Assembly: GCA_041649275.1 (NCBI GenBank)
Contig: JBAZNL010000007.1
Coordinates: 16,683-80,682, forward strand
DNA: 64,000 bases
Source: Candidatus Izemoplasmatales bacterium
GTDB taxonomy: Bacteria; Bacillota_I; Bacilli_A; Izemoplasmatales; Hujiaoplasmataceae
Reading direction: 5' to 3'
Under the pieces are notes generated by a model. It did no database searches. It was not told the origin of the DNA and was given only the letters and a program-made list of their open reading frames with translations. The position numbers were made by a program, and so were the translations under genes. The stretch's first letter is position 1. The number at the start of each line of letters is the position of its first letter. Shown one piece after another: positions 8,786 to 19,689 of the stretch.

Positions 8786-8813
8786 CCGGCTTTTAAAAAG
8801 CCGGTGTTTTTTT
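8785..8813 (+). terminator. Terminator of the glycosidase-lacI operon
   Basis: The stem accggctttt/aaaagccggt (8785-8805) is followed by GTTTTTTT. It overlaps the lacI stop codon. Confidence 0.88.
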
Positions 8814-8826
8814 CGTTTGAAAAGCG

Positions 8827-8897
8827 TTGAAAGCGCTTGTAAATCTCCAATCGATATGTTATAATTTAATCGAAATGTTATCGAAACGTTTCGATAA
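8827..8897 (+). promoter_or_regulatory. Promoter and operators of the GH94/transport operon
   Basis: TTGTAA (8837-8842), 17-base spacer, perfect TATAAT (8860-8865). A perfect 20-base palindrome, TTATCGAAACGTTTCGATAA (8878-8897), lies immediately downstream, where a bound LacI protein would block initiation. A second, imperfect palindrome TTGAAAGCGCTTGTAA (8827-8842) covers the -35 box. It is cre-like with two mismatches, so it may bind CcpA or the LacI protein. Confidence 0.8.
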
Positions 8898-8914
8898 ACG
8901 AGGAGGCAAGGACA

Positions 8915-11302
8915 TTGCTCGCGAATAAATACGGCCACTTCACCGCCGACGGGAAAGAATACGTCATCGTCAACCCCAGGACGCCGAGACCCTGGGTCAA
9001 CGTCGTCTCCAACGGCGACTACGGCTTCGTCGTCTCGCAGACGGGCGGCGGCTTCTCCTGGCGGGGAAACGCCGAGCAGAACCGCCTGACCCGGCTCTAC
9101 CAGGACCTGATCAAGGACAACTACGGCAAGTACTTCTACCTTCGCGACCGCGACAGCGGCCGCTTCTGGTCGCTTTCGTGGATGCCGACGCAGACGCCTT
9201 ACGAGACGTTCTCGGTGCGTCACGGCGTCGGCTACTCGGTCTTCGAATACCAGGTCGAGGAGGTCCATTCGACGATGCGCTTGTTCGTCGTCCCGAACCA
9301 GCCGCTCGAGATCGTCGAGATCGCCGTCACGAACCGGTCGTCCCGTCCGAAGCGCCTGGATCTGACGAGCTACTTCGAGTGGGAGGCGGCGATCCATCCC
9401 GACGCCCATCGCGAATTCCACAAGCTCTTCATGGACACCGCCTTCGATCCGTCGCTGAACGCGATCAAGCTGAAGAAGTACATGTGGGGCTTCGGGGACA
9501 AGAAGGGCCTCCACAACAACGTCGACTGGGACTACACCGGCTTCCACGCGGTCTCCGAACCGGTCTCGTCGTTCGATACGGACAAGGAATCGTTCCTCGG
9601 GATGTACGGCCGCGAGGATTCGCCCAAGGCGATGCGGGAAGAACGGCTCGCGAAGAACCAGGGCCGCTTCGGCGATCCCGTCGCCTCGCTGCGAAACGAC
9701 CTCGCCCTCCAGCCGGGCGAGACGAAGACGATCGTCTACACGATCGGCTGCACGACCCTCGGGAAAAACGAAATCCCGGGGATCGAGTCCGTCTTCGAGG
9801 ATCCGGATCCGCTGATCCGCAGATACACGAGCGTCGAGGGGGCGCGAACCGCTTTTTCCGAACTCGAGGCCTTCTGGGCCGGACTGCTGGGCGGCGACGA
9901 GGCGAAGACCCCCGACCCCGCCTTCGACATCATGACCAACACCTTCGCCAAGTACCAGGCGATCTCCGGACGCCTGTGGGCCAAGACCGGCTATTACCAG
10001 ACGTCCGGCGGCTACGGCTTCCGAGACCAGCTCCAGGACTGCCAGATCTTCCTCGAGGCGACGCCCGAACTCGCCAAGAAGCAGCTCCGGATGCACGCCG
10101 CGAAACAGTTCCAGGCCGGCGACGTCTACCACTGGTTCGTCACCTTCCAGGGATGGGGCCCGCGCGGGAACTGTTCCGACGACCTCCTCTGGCTGCCCTT
10201 CATCCTCGATTCGTACCTCGAGGAGACGCTCGACTTCCCCTTCCTCGACGAGAAGGCCCCCTTCCTCGACGGCGGCGAGGCGACGATCTACGAGCACGCC
10301 AAGCGCGCGATCCAGAAGTCGCTCACCCGCTTCTCCGCCCGCGAGGTCCCGCTCATGGGATCGCACGACTGGAACGACGGCCTTTCCGCCGTCGGTCCCG
10401 AGATGAAGGGGGAATCCTTCTGGATGTCGTGCTTCCTCTACATCATCCTGAAGCGTTTCTCCCGTCTGTCGACGATGCGGGGGGATGACGCCTTCGCCGC
10501 CGAGATGCTCGCGAAGGCCGAGACGATCCGGCGCACCTTCAACGAGTTCGCATGGGACGGAGAATGGTACCGGATGGCGACCACCGACGCCGGTCTCGTC
10601 CTCGGTTCGAAGGACAACGACGAGGGCAAGATCTTCCTGATGCCGAACGCGTGGGCGATCATCGGCGAGCTGATCCCGGCCGATCGCCTCAAGACCGTCG
10701 TCCGGTCGATGGAGAAGCTCCTGCTCCGCGACTATGGCACCGTCCTCAACTATCCCGCCTTCACCCGGCCGCGCACCGACGTCGGCTACGTCACCCGGTA
10801 CGCCCCCGGACTCCGCGAGAACGGCGGCGTCTACACCCACGCCGCCACCTGGGCGGTCACGGCCTTCGCCAAGGCGGGTCGCAACGACCTGGCCTACCGC
10901 GCCTTCCGCGGAATCTGTCCGCCGAACCGCACCGTCGATCCCGACCGCTACGTCGCCGAACCCTACGTCACCTGCGGGAACTCCGACGGACCGATCTCGC
11001 CCAACTACGGACGCGGCGGCTGGACCTGGTACACGGGCTCCGCGCAATGGCTCCATCGCGTCGCCGTGCGCGACATCCTCGGCGTCAAGGCGACCTACGA
11101 AGGCCTCGCCGTCGAACCGCACGCGCCTTCCGAATGGAACGAGTACCGCTACCGCCGGATCTTCCGCGGGGCCGTCTACGAGTTCCAGTTCGTCCGCGGC
11201 CTGAAACCGTCGATCGTCGTCGACGGCGCTCCCGCGGACGGGATCCTGCTCCCCGATTTCCGCGACGGCCGGACCCATCAGGTCCGCGTCGTCTTCAAGT
11301 GA
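8915..11302 (+). CDS. GH94-family glycoside phosphorylase
   Basis: A 795-residue protein. The N-terminal beta-sandwich has the GH94 pattern (EYVIVNPRTPRPWVN, GFVVSQTGGGFSW); the (alpha/alpha)6 barrel has GYGFRDQLQD and GSHDWNDGL. The DWND at residues 485-488 carries the family's catalytic acid. It splits a beta-glucoside with phosphate to give an alpha-sugar-1-phosphate. The size fits cellobiose/chitobiose-type GH94 enzymes and is shorter than characterised 1,2-beta-oligoglucan phosphorylases (about 1,000-1,100 residues), so linkage specificity is open. It starts with TTG at 8915, set by AGGAGG 8 bases upstream. No signal peptide, so it is cytoplasmic. First gene of the long import operon. 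Confidence 0.9.
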   Translation: MLANKYGHFTADGKEYVIVNPRTPRPWVNVVSNGDYGFVVSQTGGGFSWRGNAEQNRLTRLYQDLIKDNYGKYFYLRDRDSGRFWSLSWMPTQTPYETFSVRHGVGYSVFEYQVEEVHSTMRLFVVPNQPLEIVEIAVTNRSSRPKRLDLTSYFEWEAAIHPDAHREFHKLFMDTAFDPSLNAIKLKKYMWGFGDKKGLHNNVDWDYTGFHAVSEPVSSFDTDKESFLGMYGREDSPKAMREERLAKNQGRFGDPVASLRNDLALQPGETKTIVYTIGCTTLGKNEIPGIESVFEDPDPLIRRYTSVEGARTAFSELEAFWAGLLGGDEAKTPDPAFDIMTNTFAKYQAISGRLWAKTGYYQTSGGYGFRDQLQDCQIFLEATPELAKKQLRMHAAKQFQAGDVYHWFVTFQGWGPRGNCSDDLLWLPFILDSYLEETLDFPFLDEKAPFLDGGEATIYEHAKRAIQKSLTRFSAREVPLMGSHDWNDGLSAVGPEMKGESFWMSCFLYIILKRFSRLSTMRGDDAFAAEMLAKAETIRRTFNEFAWDGEWYRMATTDAGLVLGSKDNDEGKIFLMPNAWAIIGELIPADRLKTVVRSMEKLLLRDYGTVLNYPAFTRPRTDVGYVTRYAPGLRENGGVYTHAATWAVTAFAKAGRNDLAYRAFRGICPPNRTVDPDRYVAEPYVTCGNSDGPISPNYGRGGWTWYTGSAQWLHRVAVRDILGVKATYEGLAVEPHAPSEWNEYRYRRIFRGAVYEFQFVRGLKPSIVVDGAPADGILLPDFRDGRTHQVRVVFK

Positions 11303-11342
11303 CACAGCGGCCGTTTGGCACGCGTAAAGGAGAATGAAGCAG

Positions 11343-12842
11343 ATGAAACGCATCCTCAGCCTCGCCCTCGTCATCCTGTTGTCCGCCGCCGTCGTCGCCT
11401 GCGAGACGGCCACCACCCTCCCGACGACGCAGCCGGCCACGACCACGAACGCGACCACGGCGGCGACGACCACGGAGTACCACGAGCCGGTCACGCTCTC
11501 GTATGCCGCGTGGAACCTCGGTGCCGCCATATCACCGAATCCAAACCTCGAGCGGCTCATGCTCGACGCCTTCGAGGTCGAGTATCCGTGGATCACCGTC
11601 GACATCCTTGAGCGCCCGAAGGTTCCGGATCAGACCGGAACCGGCGAGATCGACCAGAACTGGAACGAGTTCCTCGGTGCGAACGCGACCCTCGGGACCC
11701 TGCCCGACGTCTACTTCACCGACTCGGTCGAGACGACCATCATGAACAACTGGTCGCTCGACGTCGCCGACCTCGTCGCCGACGACCCCGAATACCTGAA
11801 CATCTCCGAAGACCTCCGCAACGCCGCCAACTTCGGCGGCCACGTGATGGCGGTCCCCTATGCCGTCTACTACTTCGGCTACTTCATCAACAAGACCCTG
11901 TTCGAGGATCAGAACGGCGACCAGCCGCTCTTTACGGACACCTGGGACGAGTTCGCCGCGAAGGTCGCCGACGTCGCCAGCCAGAACGTCACGACCGGCA
12001 ACGGCATCGCCGGCATCTGCGGGATCGACCGTCTGCCCGAATGGTTCCCGGCGCAGCTGAACGGCGATCTCGGGTGGTACACCTACGACGGTTCGCTTCT
12101 GCACCTCGACGGACCGGAGTTCGAGGACACCCTCGACATGTACGAAGCGCTGATGGCGAACAAGAACTACGTCTACGACGCCCTGACCGCCGACGAGAAG
12201 ATGGCCGCCTTCGGGACCACCGGCACCTGGGAGACCTCGAAACTGCTCGCCTACTGGGAGTACACCCCGATCATCGGCTCGATGATCGACCTCGGCTTCG
12301 ACGTCGACTTCATCGGTACCCCGGGCACCGAAGACTCCCACAAGATTCCGGTCGTGCTCGACCTGATGTGCCTCTCTTCGCAGACCGACCATCCCGAGGA
12401 GGCGTACCTGCTCGCGAAGTGGATGAGTTTCGGCAAGGACGGATATCTGAAGCGCATCGAGATTTCCAATGAACAGGTGGAAATCGCGCAGAACGATGAC
12501 GATCCCGCCACCAACTTCCATCCCCTGAACATGACGCCGCTTCAGCCCGACGAGGAGATGCTCGACGCCTTTTTCGGAATCTACGACACCTTCGACGAGT
12601 TCCGCAAGGTCGTCGAATACAGCGACTACATCATCGAACCGAACAAGTACGTTCCCGGATACATCAAGGCCCGCTGGACCGGCGTGTACAACGCCACGAC
12701 GACGCTCGGCGACGTCTTCAGCGGCGTCATGAACGGTTCGCTCAACTACGCCGACGTCAAGACCGTCTGGAACCAGAAGGCCAACGACGCCCTGACGAAT
12801 GCCCGCGAGGCCGTCTTCGAACAACTCGGAATCGTCGGATAA
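11343..12842 (+). CDS. Extracellular sugar-binding lipoprotein of an ABC importer
   Basis: A 499-residue family-1 solute-binding protein. Signal peptide and lipobox end at AVVAC-E (Cys about residue 20), followed by a Thr-rich linker typical of this genome's lipoproteins and then a binding domain (SYAAWNLGA, LPDVYFTDSVETT, PYAVYYFGYFINKTLF, DTWDEF, AYLLAKWMSF). The start at 11343 is preferred because AAAGGAG lies 10 bases upstream; the ATG at 11334 would be too close. It lies 40 bases after the GH94 gene and presumably delivers the GH94 substrate to one of the downstream permease pairs. Confidence 0.9.
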   Translation: MKRILSLALVILLSAAVVACETATTLPTTQPATTTNATTAATTTEYHEPVTLSYAAWNLGAAISPNPNLERLMLDAFEVEYPWITVDILERPKVPDQTGTGEIDQNWNEFLGANATLGTLPDVYFTDSVETTIMNNWSLDVADLVADDPEYLNISEDLRNAANFGGHVMAVPYAVYYFGYFINKTLFEDQNGDQPLFTDTWDEFAAKVADVASQNVTTGNGIAGICGIDRLPEWFPAQLNGDLGWYTYDGSLLHLDGPEFEDTLDMYEALMANKNYVYDALTADEKMAAFGTTGTWETSKLLAYWEYTPIIGSMIDLGFDVDFIGTPGTEDSHKIPVVLDLMCLSSQTDHPEEAYLLAKWMSFGKDGYLKRIEISNEQVEIAQNDDDPATNFHPLNMTPLQPDEEMLDAFFGIYDTFDEFRKVVEYSDYIIEPNKYVPGYIKARWTGVYNATTTLGDVFSGVMNGSLNYADVKTVWNQKANDALTNAREAVFEQLGIVG

Positions 12843-12877
12843 GGAACCCAAACTAAGTCCCACCTTCGGGGTGCGCC

Positions 12878-15820
12878 GTGACCAAGAAATGCCTGTCGAT
12901 GTTCCTACTGATCCTCTTCTGCGCCCTCGGCGCCGGTTCCCGGACCGGCGTCGTTTCGGCGTCCGAAGGGGGCGCGGGGATGCCGGCGACGGACTTGGCG
13001 GGCAGCTATCTCGAAGCGCTCGAGGAACGGGAGGCGGACGTCTACGCCGACAACTCCGGATTCGCGGTCACGATCGCCCCGGACCTCCTTGAGGGCGCCG
13101 TCGCGGCCGCCGACGCACACGGCTACCACGGTCCTGCGGCGACCTGGGGGGAGGACGGAGAGGTCGCGTTCGACGTCGCCGTTCCGAGCGACGGACTCTA
13201 CCGCTTCGCGCTCGACTTCTTCCCGCTCGACGACGACCACCTCGACTACGAGCTGGCCGTGTCCGTGAACGGCGTGCAGCCGTTCTCGGAAGCGGGTCAG
13301 ATCATCCTCTACAAGATCTGGGACGGCGGTCAGACGTTCGCGGTCGACCGCTACGGCAACGATTTCTACGCATCGCAATCCGTCATCGCCGAATGGACGC
13401 GACAGGCGTTCCAGGACCCGATGGGCTTCTATACCGAACCGCTCTCCTTCTTTCTGGAAGCCGGGACGAACGTGGTGACGTTCCGGCTTCTGAAGGGGGA
13501 GTTCCTGCTCGGCGACGTGACCGTGACCGGTCTCGCCGATCCGATTCCCTACGCGCAGTACGCCGCCGGCGCGGCCCTCGCCGCGACCACGGACGTGATC
13601 CTCGTCGAGGCCGAGACCCCCGAGGCGAAGAACTCCTCGTCGATCCAGGCGGGGGTTTCCCGCGACCCGGGCGTCACCCCGTTCGAAGTCTCGATCCTGA
13701 AGCTGAACATCCTCTCCGGCACCAGCTGGAACTCGGAACGCGAGACGGTGACCTACGCCGTCGACGTCCCCACGGCGGGATTCTACCGCCTGACGTTCAA
13801 GGCGCGGCAGGCGACCTACGCCAACGCCGCCGCCTTCCGGACGATCCGCATTAACGGCGCGATCCCGTTCGCCGAGGCCGTCGCGATCCCCTTCCCGTAC
13901 AGCCGCGGTTGGACGAACGTCACCCCGTCGGACGCGACCGGAAATGCCTACCTCTTCCGTCTGGACGCGGGACGTAACGAGATCTCCCTGTCGGTCGACC
14001 TCTCCATGTACCGCGCGACCTACGCGACCATCCAGACGATCCTCCGCGAAGTCAACCAGCTCTCCCTCGACGTCCGCAAGCTGACCGGCAACCAGGTCGA
14101 CGAGGACCGCGACTGGTCGATCGTCGACTACATGCCCTCGGTCGAGTCCGACCTGCGGGCGATGGCCGCGGCGCTGTCCGCGGAAATCGGACGCGTCGAC
14201 GCGATGAACGGTTCGACGCGCCGGTCCGAGATCGAATCTTCGCTGGCCATCTGCGTGCGCAACCTGAACGTGCTCGCCGACAAGCCGGACGAGATCCCGA
14301 AGAACATCACGATGCTCTCGGCCTCGTCCTCCTCGATCGCCTCGATCCTCGGCCAGGTCGTCGCGATGCTCGTCGACAACCCGCTCGATCTCGACCGGAT
14401 CTACGTCCACGGCGCGGCCGAAGTCCCCGCCGCGGAGGCCGGATTCCTCCAGAAGGCCTGGCTCGCGGTGCGCCGCTTCTTCCTCTCGTTCTTCGAGGAC
14501 CGCTATTCCGACCTGCCCGCCGAAGGCGAACTCGAGGTCTGGGTGAACCGGTCGAAACAGTACGTCGACCTCATCCAGAAACTCGCCGACGAGCGGTTCA
14601 CGACCGCGACCGGCATCCCCGTCAAGGTGTCCGTGATGTCCTCCGAATCGAAGCTGATCCTCGCCAACTCCGCCGGGCGCAATCCCGACGTCGCCCTCGG
14701 AATCGCCTCCTGGATGCCCTACGACATGGGCATCCGCGGCGCGGTCTACGACCTTTCGGCGTTTTCGGATGATCCCGGATTCGCCGAGACGCTTTCCCTC
14801 TACCATCCCGAAGCGCTGATCCCGATGGTGTATGACGAAGGCCTCTACGGTCTTCCCGACACCGAGAACTTCTACGTGCTCTTCTACCGCGCCGACATCC
14901 TCGAATCGATCGGCGTCGGCATCCCGGACACCTGGGAGGACGTCACCGAGATCCTGCCGGTGCTCAAGCGCTACGGCCTCGACTTCTACATCCCGCTCTC
15001 GGGCGCGACCTCGCTCAAGGCGTTCGACGCGACCCTGCCGTTCCTCTTCCAGTACGGATCGAGCGTCTATGACGCCGATGCCTTCGGCAGCGCGATCGAC
15101 GATTCCGCGTCGATCGGGGCGCTCACGATGATGACCGAACTCTACACGATCTATTCGATGGACGTCACCGTCTCGTCGTTCTACAACGACTTCCGGCTGG
15201 GCACCTGCCCGATCGGCGTCGGCGACTTCGGGATGTACGTGACGCTCCTGAACGCCGCTCCCGACATCCAGGGGCTCTGGCGGATCGCGCTCCTTCCCGG
15301 CGTCGAGAAGAACGGCGGCGACGTCGACCGGAGCGCCCCCGGGGCGGCGACGGCGAACATCGTCTTCAAGAACACGGAATCCCCCGACGAGAGCTGGGCG
15401 TTTCTGAAGTGGTGGGCCTCGACCGCGACCCAGGTCGAGTTCGAGAGCCTGCTGCTGTCGACCCTCGGGCGCTCGTACCTCTGGAACGCGGCGAACCAGG
15501 AGGCCTTCATGGCCGCCGGCTACGCCGACGCAGACGTCGCGGTGATCGCCGCGCAGTGGGACTGGCTCCGCGAACTGCCCAAGGTCCCGGGATCGTACCA
15601 GGTCGAACTCGAAATCTCCAACCTCTGGAACAGCGTCGTCCTCGAGCGCGCCAACCTGCGCGTCGAACTGAACGACGCGGTCATCCGCGCCGACAAGGAG
15701 ATCCGGAAGAAGATGGCCGAATTCGGATACATGGACAAGGCGGGCAACGTCCTGAAGCCGTACGTGAAGGCCACGCGGTCGCTGATCGACGCGTGGCGCG
15801 GGGGAGGCGGAGACGCATGA
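12878..15820 (+). CDS. Giant secreted solute-binding protein with carbohydrate-binding-like N-terminal domains
   Basis: A 980-residue protein with a GTG start and a signal peptide (cleavage likely after VVSA, near residue 30). Residues about 45-225 and 240-405 look like two beta-sandwich, CBM-like domains ([33 protein letters not shown]). Residues about 410-545 are helical. Residues about 550-960 form a family-1 ABC solute-binding domain ([58 protein letters not shown]). There is no lipobox, so anchoring is unclear. Its stop overlaps the next permease start by 4 bases, tying it to that importer. Fusion of glycan-binding and solute-binding domains suggests capture of a long chain at the surface. 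It may contact the permease complex in an unusual way. Confidence 0.82.
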   Translation: MTKKCLSMFLLILFCALGAGSRTGVVSASEGGAGMPATDLAGSYLEALEEREADVYADNSGFAVTIAPDLLEGAVAAADAHGYHGPAATWGEDGEVAFDVAVPSDGLYRFALDFFPLDDDHLDYELAVSVNGVQPFSEAGQIILYKIWDGGQTFAVDRYGNDFYASQSVIAEWTRQAFQDPMGFYTEPLSFFLEAGTNVVTFRLLKGEFLLGDVTVTGLADPIPYAQYAAGAALAATTDVILVEAETPEAKNSSSIQAGVSRDPGVTPFEVSILKLNILSGTSWNSERETVTYAVDVPTAGFYRLTFKARQATYANAAAFRTIRINGAIPFAEAVAIPFPYSRGWTNVTPSDATGNAYLFRLDAGRNEISLSVDLSMYRATYATIQTILREVNQLSLDVRKLTGNQVDEDRDWSIVDYMPSVESDLRAMAAALSAEIGRVDAMNGSTRRSEIESSLAICVRNLNVLADKPDEIPKNITMLSASSSSIASILGQVVAMLVDNPLDLDRIYVHGAAEVPAAEAGFLQKAWLAVRRFFLSFFEDRYSDLPAEGELEVWVNRSKQYVDLIQKLADERFTTATGIPVKVSVMSSESKLILANSAGRNPDVALGIASWMPYDMGIRGAVYDLSAFSDDPGFAETLSLYHPEALIPMVYDEGLYGLPDTENFYVLFYRADILESIGVGIPDTWEDVTEILPVLKRYGLDFYIPLSGATSLKAFDATLPFLFQYGSSVYDADAFGSAIDDSASIGALTMMTELYTIYSMDVTVSSFYNDFRLGTCPIGVGDFGMYVTLLNAAPDIQGLWRIALLPGVEKNGGDVDRSAPGAATANIVFKNTESPDESWAFLKWWASTATQVEFESLLLSTLGRSYLWNAANQEAFMAAGYADADVAVIAAQWDWLRELPKVPGSYQVELEISNLWNSVVLERANLRVELNDAVIRADKEIRKKMAEFGYMDKAGNVLKPYVKATRSLIDAWRGGGGDA

Positions 15821-16776
15821 CGAACGCCCAAGCCGTCCCGACCCGTTCCCCGCTCGCGGAACGCGGTCTCCTCTTTTCGCGCCGGAAGGTTCGCGACTCC
15901 CACCCCGTCGCCTATCTGTTCGTGCTCCCGTATGCGCTCATGTTCACGATCTTCATCGTCGTGCCCGTGTTCGCCGCGATCCTGCTTTCGTTCACCTACT
16001 TCGACACCGTCCGCTTTCCCGAGTGGGTCGGCTTCGAGAACTACATCAACATCCTCACGAACGACGTCGAGTTCATGCAGTACGTGGTTCCGAACACGCT
16101 CCGCTACGCCGTCGTCGTCGGTCCCGGCGGATACATCCTGTCCTTCCTGATCGCGTGGATGCTCGCGCAGCTCACGCCGAAGGTCCGCACCGTCCTCGCG
16201 CTCGTCATCTACTCGCCGTCGCTCACCGCCGGCGTCACGATGACGGTCCTCTGGAAGGTGATCTTCGCCGGCGACGAAACGGGATACCTGAACATGTTCC
16301 TGATGAACCTCGGCGCGATCAACGAACCGATCGCCTGGCTCACCTCGGCCGACACGCTCATGCCGATCATGATCGGCGTGACCCTGTGGAGTTCGATGGG
16401 CGTCGGCTTCCTGGCGATGCTCGCCGGCATCCTGAACGTCAACCAGGACCTCTACGAGGCCGGCTACATCGACGGCATCAAAAACAAGTTCCAGGAAATG
16501 ATCTACATCACGATCCCCACGATCAAGCCGCAGATGCTCTTCGGCGCGGTCATGGCGATCGTCGGCACCTTCGGCTCCTCCGGCATCGGTGTGGCGCTCT
16601 CGGGGTCCAACCCGACGCCGCAGTACGCCGGCCAGCTGATCGTGAACCACATCGAGTACTTCGGCTTCAACAAATACGAAATGGGCTATGCGGCGGCGCT
16701 TTCGGTCATCCTGCTTCTCTTCATCTACGCGGTTTCGCGGTTCGCGTTCCGCCTCTTCGGGAGCAAGGACGAATGA
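15817..16776 (+). CDS. Sugar ABC transporter permease, pair 1 (MalF-like)
   Basis: A 319-residue protein with about six membrane segments starting at [19 protein letters not shown]. The EAA loop for the ATPase is present ([24 protein letters not shown]). The ATG overlaps the preceding stop (ATGA), and its own stop overlaps the next permease start, so the three genes are translationally coupled. No ATPase is encoded nearby; a shared MsmK/UgpC-type ATPase elsewhere must power it. Confidence 0.92.
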   Translation: MTNAQAVPTRSPLAERGLLFSRRKVRDSHPVAYLFVLPYALMFTIFIVVPVFAAILLSFTYFDTVRFPEWVGFENYINILTNDVEFMQYVVPNTLRYAVVVGPGGYILSFLIAWMLAQLTPKVRTVLALVIYSPSLTAGVTMTVLWKVIFAGDETGYLNMFLMNLGAINEPIAWLTSADTLMPIMIGVTLWSSMGVGFLAMLAGILNVNQDLYEAGYIDGIKNKFQEMIYITIPTIKPQMLFGAVMAIVGTFGSSGIGVALSGSNPTPQYAGQLIVNHIEYFGFNKYEMGYAAALSVILLLFIYAVSRFAFRLFGSKDE

Positions 16777-17648
16777 GCTCCCGGTTCCAGGCGACCAAGA
16801 TCAACCCGAAGCGCTTCCACCCCGCCCAGCTGCGCTACCTCGCCGTGCTTCTGCCGATCGCGGCGTTCATGGTCCTTCCGCTCCTCTTCATCGTCAACCA
16901 CGCCTTCAAGCCGTTCGACGAGCTCTTCGCCTATCCGCCGCGCTTCTTCGTGACGCGGCCGACGCTCGCGAACTTCGCCAACCTCTTCGCCGTCACCGGC
17001 ACCTCCGGGATCCCGATGTCGCGCTACCTCTTCAACTCGATCGTCGTCACCGCCCTCGTGATCGTGGCGAGCGTAATGATCGCGACGATGGCCGGCTACG
17101 CGCTCTCGAAGCTCCACTTCAAGGGCAAGCGCGCGATCAACGAGATCAACACGATCGCGCTCATGTTCGTCGGCGTCGCCGTCACGATCCCGCGCTACCT
17201 CGTCGTCGAGAAGCTCGGCCTGATCGACAACTTCGCGATCCACGTCCTGCCCTACCTCGCGGTCCCGGTCGGCCTCTTCCTCGTCAAGCAGTTCATCGAC
17301 CAGATCCCGAACGAGCTGATCGACGCCGCCCGCGTCGACGGCGCGAACGACTGGCAGATCTACCGGAAGATCGTCGTCCCGCTCGTCAAGCCGGCGATCG
17401 CGACGATCATGATCCTCTCCTTCCAGTCGGTCTGGAACTCGGCGGACACGTCCGCGACGTACATCAACCGCGACACCCTGAAGACGTTCGCCTTCTACAT
17501 GGGGACGCTCACGACCAACACCAACGCCGTCGCCGGCCAGGGAATGGCCGCCGCGGCGTCGCTCATCATGTTCATCCCGAACCTCGTCATCTTCATCATC
17601 ATGCAGAGCAAGGTCATGGACACCATGGCCCACTCCGGGATCAAGTGA
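16773..17648 (+). CDS. Sugar ABC transporter permease, pair 1 (MalG-like)
   Basis: A 291-residue inner permease subunit with six predicted membrane helices and the EAA motif ([25 protein letters not shown]). It begins in an ATGA overlap with the MalF-like gene. Together they form the transmembrane channel used by the upstream binding protein(s). A 10-base gap separates it from the NHL/TPR membrane protein gene. Confidence 0.92.
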   Translation: MSSRFQATKINPKRFHPAQLRYLAVLLPIAAFMVLPLLFIVNHAFKPFDELFAYPPRFFVTRPTLANFANLFAVTGTSGIPMSRYLFNSIVVTALVIVASVMIATMAGYALSKLHFKGKRAINEINTIALMFVGVAVTIPRYLVVEKLGLIDNFAIHVLPYLAVPVGLFLVKQFIDQIPNELIDAARVDGANDWQIYRKIVVPLVKPAIATIMILSFQSVWNSADTSATYINRDTLKTFAFYMGTLTTNTNAVAGQGMAAAASLIMFIPNLVIFIIMQSKVMDTMAHSGIK

Positions 17649-17658
17649 GGACGCCGAT

Positions 17659-19689
17659 ATGAAGAAGACCCTCCTCGTCGTCCTCGTCCTGCTCTCGTCG
17701 CTCGCCTTCGTCCCGCTCCTCAGGGTCGAGGCGGACACAGCCTTCTGGCACGACCACTATCCCTACGACACCTACACCGTCGACTACCGCGGCACGCTCA
17801 CCTACACGCAGACCGCGTACGTCCCGCTCGGCGTCCTGAACGAACCCGGGACGCTTCTCACCCCCGAAGACCTGTTCATCAAGGACGGACTCGTCTACGT
17901 CGCCGACGGCGGCCACAAGCGCGTTGCCGTCTTCGACGCCGACGGAACCCTCGTTGCCGAGATCGGCGCGGACGTCCTCGACGTCCCGACGGGCGTCTTC
18001 GTCTCCGACGAATTCGTCTACGTCGCCGACAAGGGCGCCGCGCTCGTCTTCAAGTTCGCGCTCGACGGCACCCTCGTGCGCACCTACGGGCGTCCCGTCG
18101 AACCGCTCTTCGGCGCCTCCTCGCTCTACGTCCCCGCCAAGGTGGTCGTCGGCGCCGGCGAGAACATCTACGTGATCGGCGACGGTTCGACCTCGGGCGT
18201 GATCCAGCTCAACTACGACGGCTCCTTCCTCGGCTACTTCGGCGTCAACCTGTCGGAGAAGTCCCTGATCCAGAAGATCGCGGACGTCTTCGTGATCGGC
18301 GACGAGTACGCAAAGAGCACCCCGCCCTCGCCGACGAACGTCGCGATCAGCGCGAAGTCGCTCGTCTACACCTCCACGCCGAACACCGCGCGGGCCCTCA
18401 AGAAGCTCGACGTCAACGGCAACAACATCCTCACGATGGCGAACTACGACGTCGAGAACGATGTCGTCGACCTCGCCGTCGACGCCCTCGGCTACCTCTA
18501 CGCGATCTACGACGACGGGCTCGTCGTCGAGTACGACCCCGCCGGCAACCTCCTCTTCGCCTTCGACGTGACGGCCTCGACCGGAAACGTCGTCGGTCAG
18601 CTCGGAAGTCCGACCGCGATCGCCGTCGACGAAGACCGGATCCTCTACTGCCTCGACGGCGCATCCGGCGCGATCGTCGCCTACGCTCCGACCGACTTCG
18701 CCGACCTCGTGCATGCGGCGATCGGCCTCTACAACGACGGCACCTATGCCGAGAGCACCGGCATGTTCGAGGCGATCCTGCGCCAGAACGCCAACTTCGC
18801 GCTCGCCCGCGCCGCCCTCGGGAAGGCCTACTACCAGAACGGCGACTACGAGGCCGCACTCGCGGAATACCGGCTCGCCAGCGACGTCGCCGGGTATTCC
18901 GAGACGTACTGGAAGATCCGCGACGGCTGGCTCAAGCAAAACCTCTCGGCGATCTTCATCGTCGTCATCGCGCTCTCGATCCTCGGCGCCGTGCTGCGCC
19001 GGATCGACGCGAAGACGGCCGTCTTCGCGGGCGTCAGGGCGAAGGCCGACGCCTTCCTCGCGCGTCCCGCGGTCAAGCGCTACACGCTCGCCGTCCGCAT
19101 CCTGAAGCGACCCGCCGACGCCTTCTTCCGCATCAAGCGCCTGCGCGAGGCGACGCCGGGGTCGGCGACGGTCCTGCTCGTCCTGCTCTTCGCCGAATAC
19201 CTCTTCATGATCCGCACCACCGGCTTCGTCTTCAACCGCTTCCCGGAGGAGGTCAACCTCTTCGCCAGCGCGGCCGTCTTCTTCGGCGCGTTCTTCCTCT
19301 ACGTGTTCGCCAACTACCTCGTCTCGACGCTGTCGGACGGCGAGGGCTGGCTCCGCGACGTCTACGTGGCGTCCGCCTACGCGCTCTCGCCGCTGCTCTT
19401 CGGATGGATTCCGCTCGCACTCCTCTCCAACGTCCTCACCCTGAACGAATCGATCCTGTTCGAACTGTCCCGGACCGTGCTGTACGGGTGGACGGCGGTC
19501 CTGGTCTTCCTCTCGGCGAAGGAGATCCACAACTACGAGATCGGCGAGACCGCGAAGAACCTGATCGTCACCCTCTTCGCCGTCCTCATCATCGTCCTGA
19601 TCGGCTTCATCGTCTATGTCTTCGGTTCGGAGCTTTGGGATTTCGTCATGTCGTGGGTGAAGGAGCTGATCGGCCGTGTCGTTTCGTAA
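17659..19689 (+). CDS. NHL-repeat/TPR protein with C-terminal YIP1-like membrane domain
   Basis: A 676-residue protein. The signal peptide is at residues 1-25. An NHL/beta-propeller-like extracellular region follows (repeats such as DGLVYVADGGHKRVAVFDADGT, DEFVYVADKGAALVFKF, ENIYVIGDGS, YLYAIYDDGLVVEYDPAG; residues about 60-345). Next come one or two TPR-like helices (residues about 355-410), a membrane helix (about 425-450), a cytoplasmic stretch and four to five further helices (about 500-676) resembling YIP1-family membrane domains. It sits between the two permease pairs in one tight operon, which suggests an accessory or sensory part of the importer. My recollection is that YIP1/DUF5696 gene neighbours also occur in Paenibacillus sugar loci; no mechanism is known to me. 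Confidence 0.7.
   Translation: MKKTLLVVLVLLSSLAFVPLLRVEADTAFWHDHYPYDTYTVDYRGTLTYTQTAYVPLGVLNEPGTLLTPEDLFIKDGLVYVADGGHKRVAVFDADGTLVAEIGADVLDVPTGVFVSDEFVYVADKGAALVFKFALDGTLVRTYGRPVEPLFGASSLYVPAKVVVGAGENIYVIGDGSTSGVIQLNYDGSFLGYFGVNLSEKSLIQKIADVFVIGDEYAKSTPPSPTNVAISAKSLVYTSTPNTARALKKLDVNGNNILTMANYDVENDVVDLAVDALGYLYAIYDDGLVVEYDPAGNLLFAFDVTASTGNVVGQLGSPTAIAVDEDRILYCLDGASGAIVAYAPTDFADLVHAAIGLYNDGTYAESTGMFEAILRQNANFALARAALGKAYYQNGDYEAALAEYRLASDVAGYSETYWKIRDGWLKQNLSAIFIVVIALSILGAVLRRIDAKTAVFAGVRAKADAFLARPAVKRYTLAVRILKRPADAFFRIKRLREATPGSATVLLVLLFAEYLFMIRTTGFVFNRFPEEVNLFASAAVFFGAFFLYVFANYLVSTLSDGEGWLRDVYVASAYALSPLLFGWIPLALLSNVLTLNESILFELSRTVLYGWTAVLVFLSAKEIHNYEIGETAKNLIVTLFAVLIIVLIGFIVYVFGSELWDFVMSWVKELIGRVVS

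Noticed and set aside
7805..11605. Very long minus-strand open frame (over 1,200 codons) opposite lacI and the GH94 gene
   Set aside because: It is the reverse shadow of real high-GC genes: low-complexity Asp/Gly/Arg/Val composition, no family features and no ribosome binding site.
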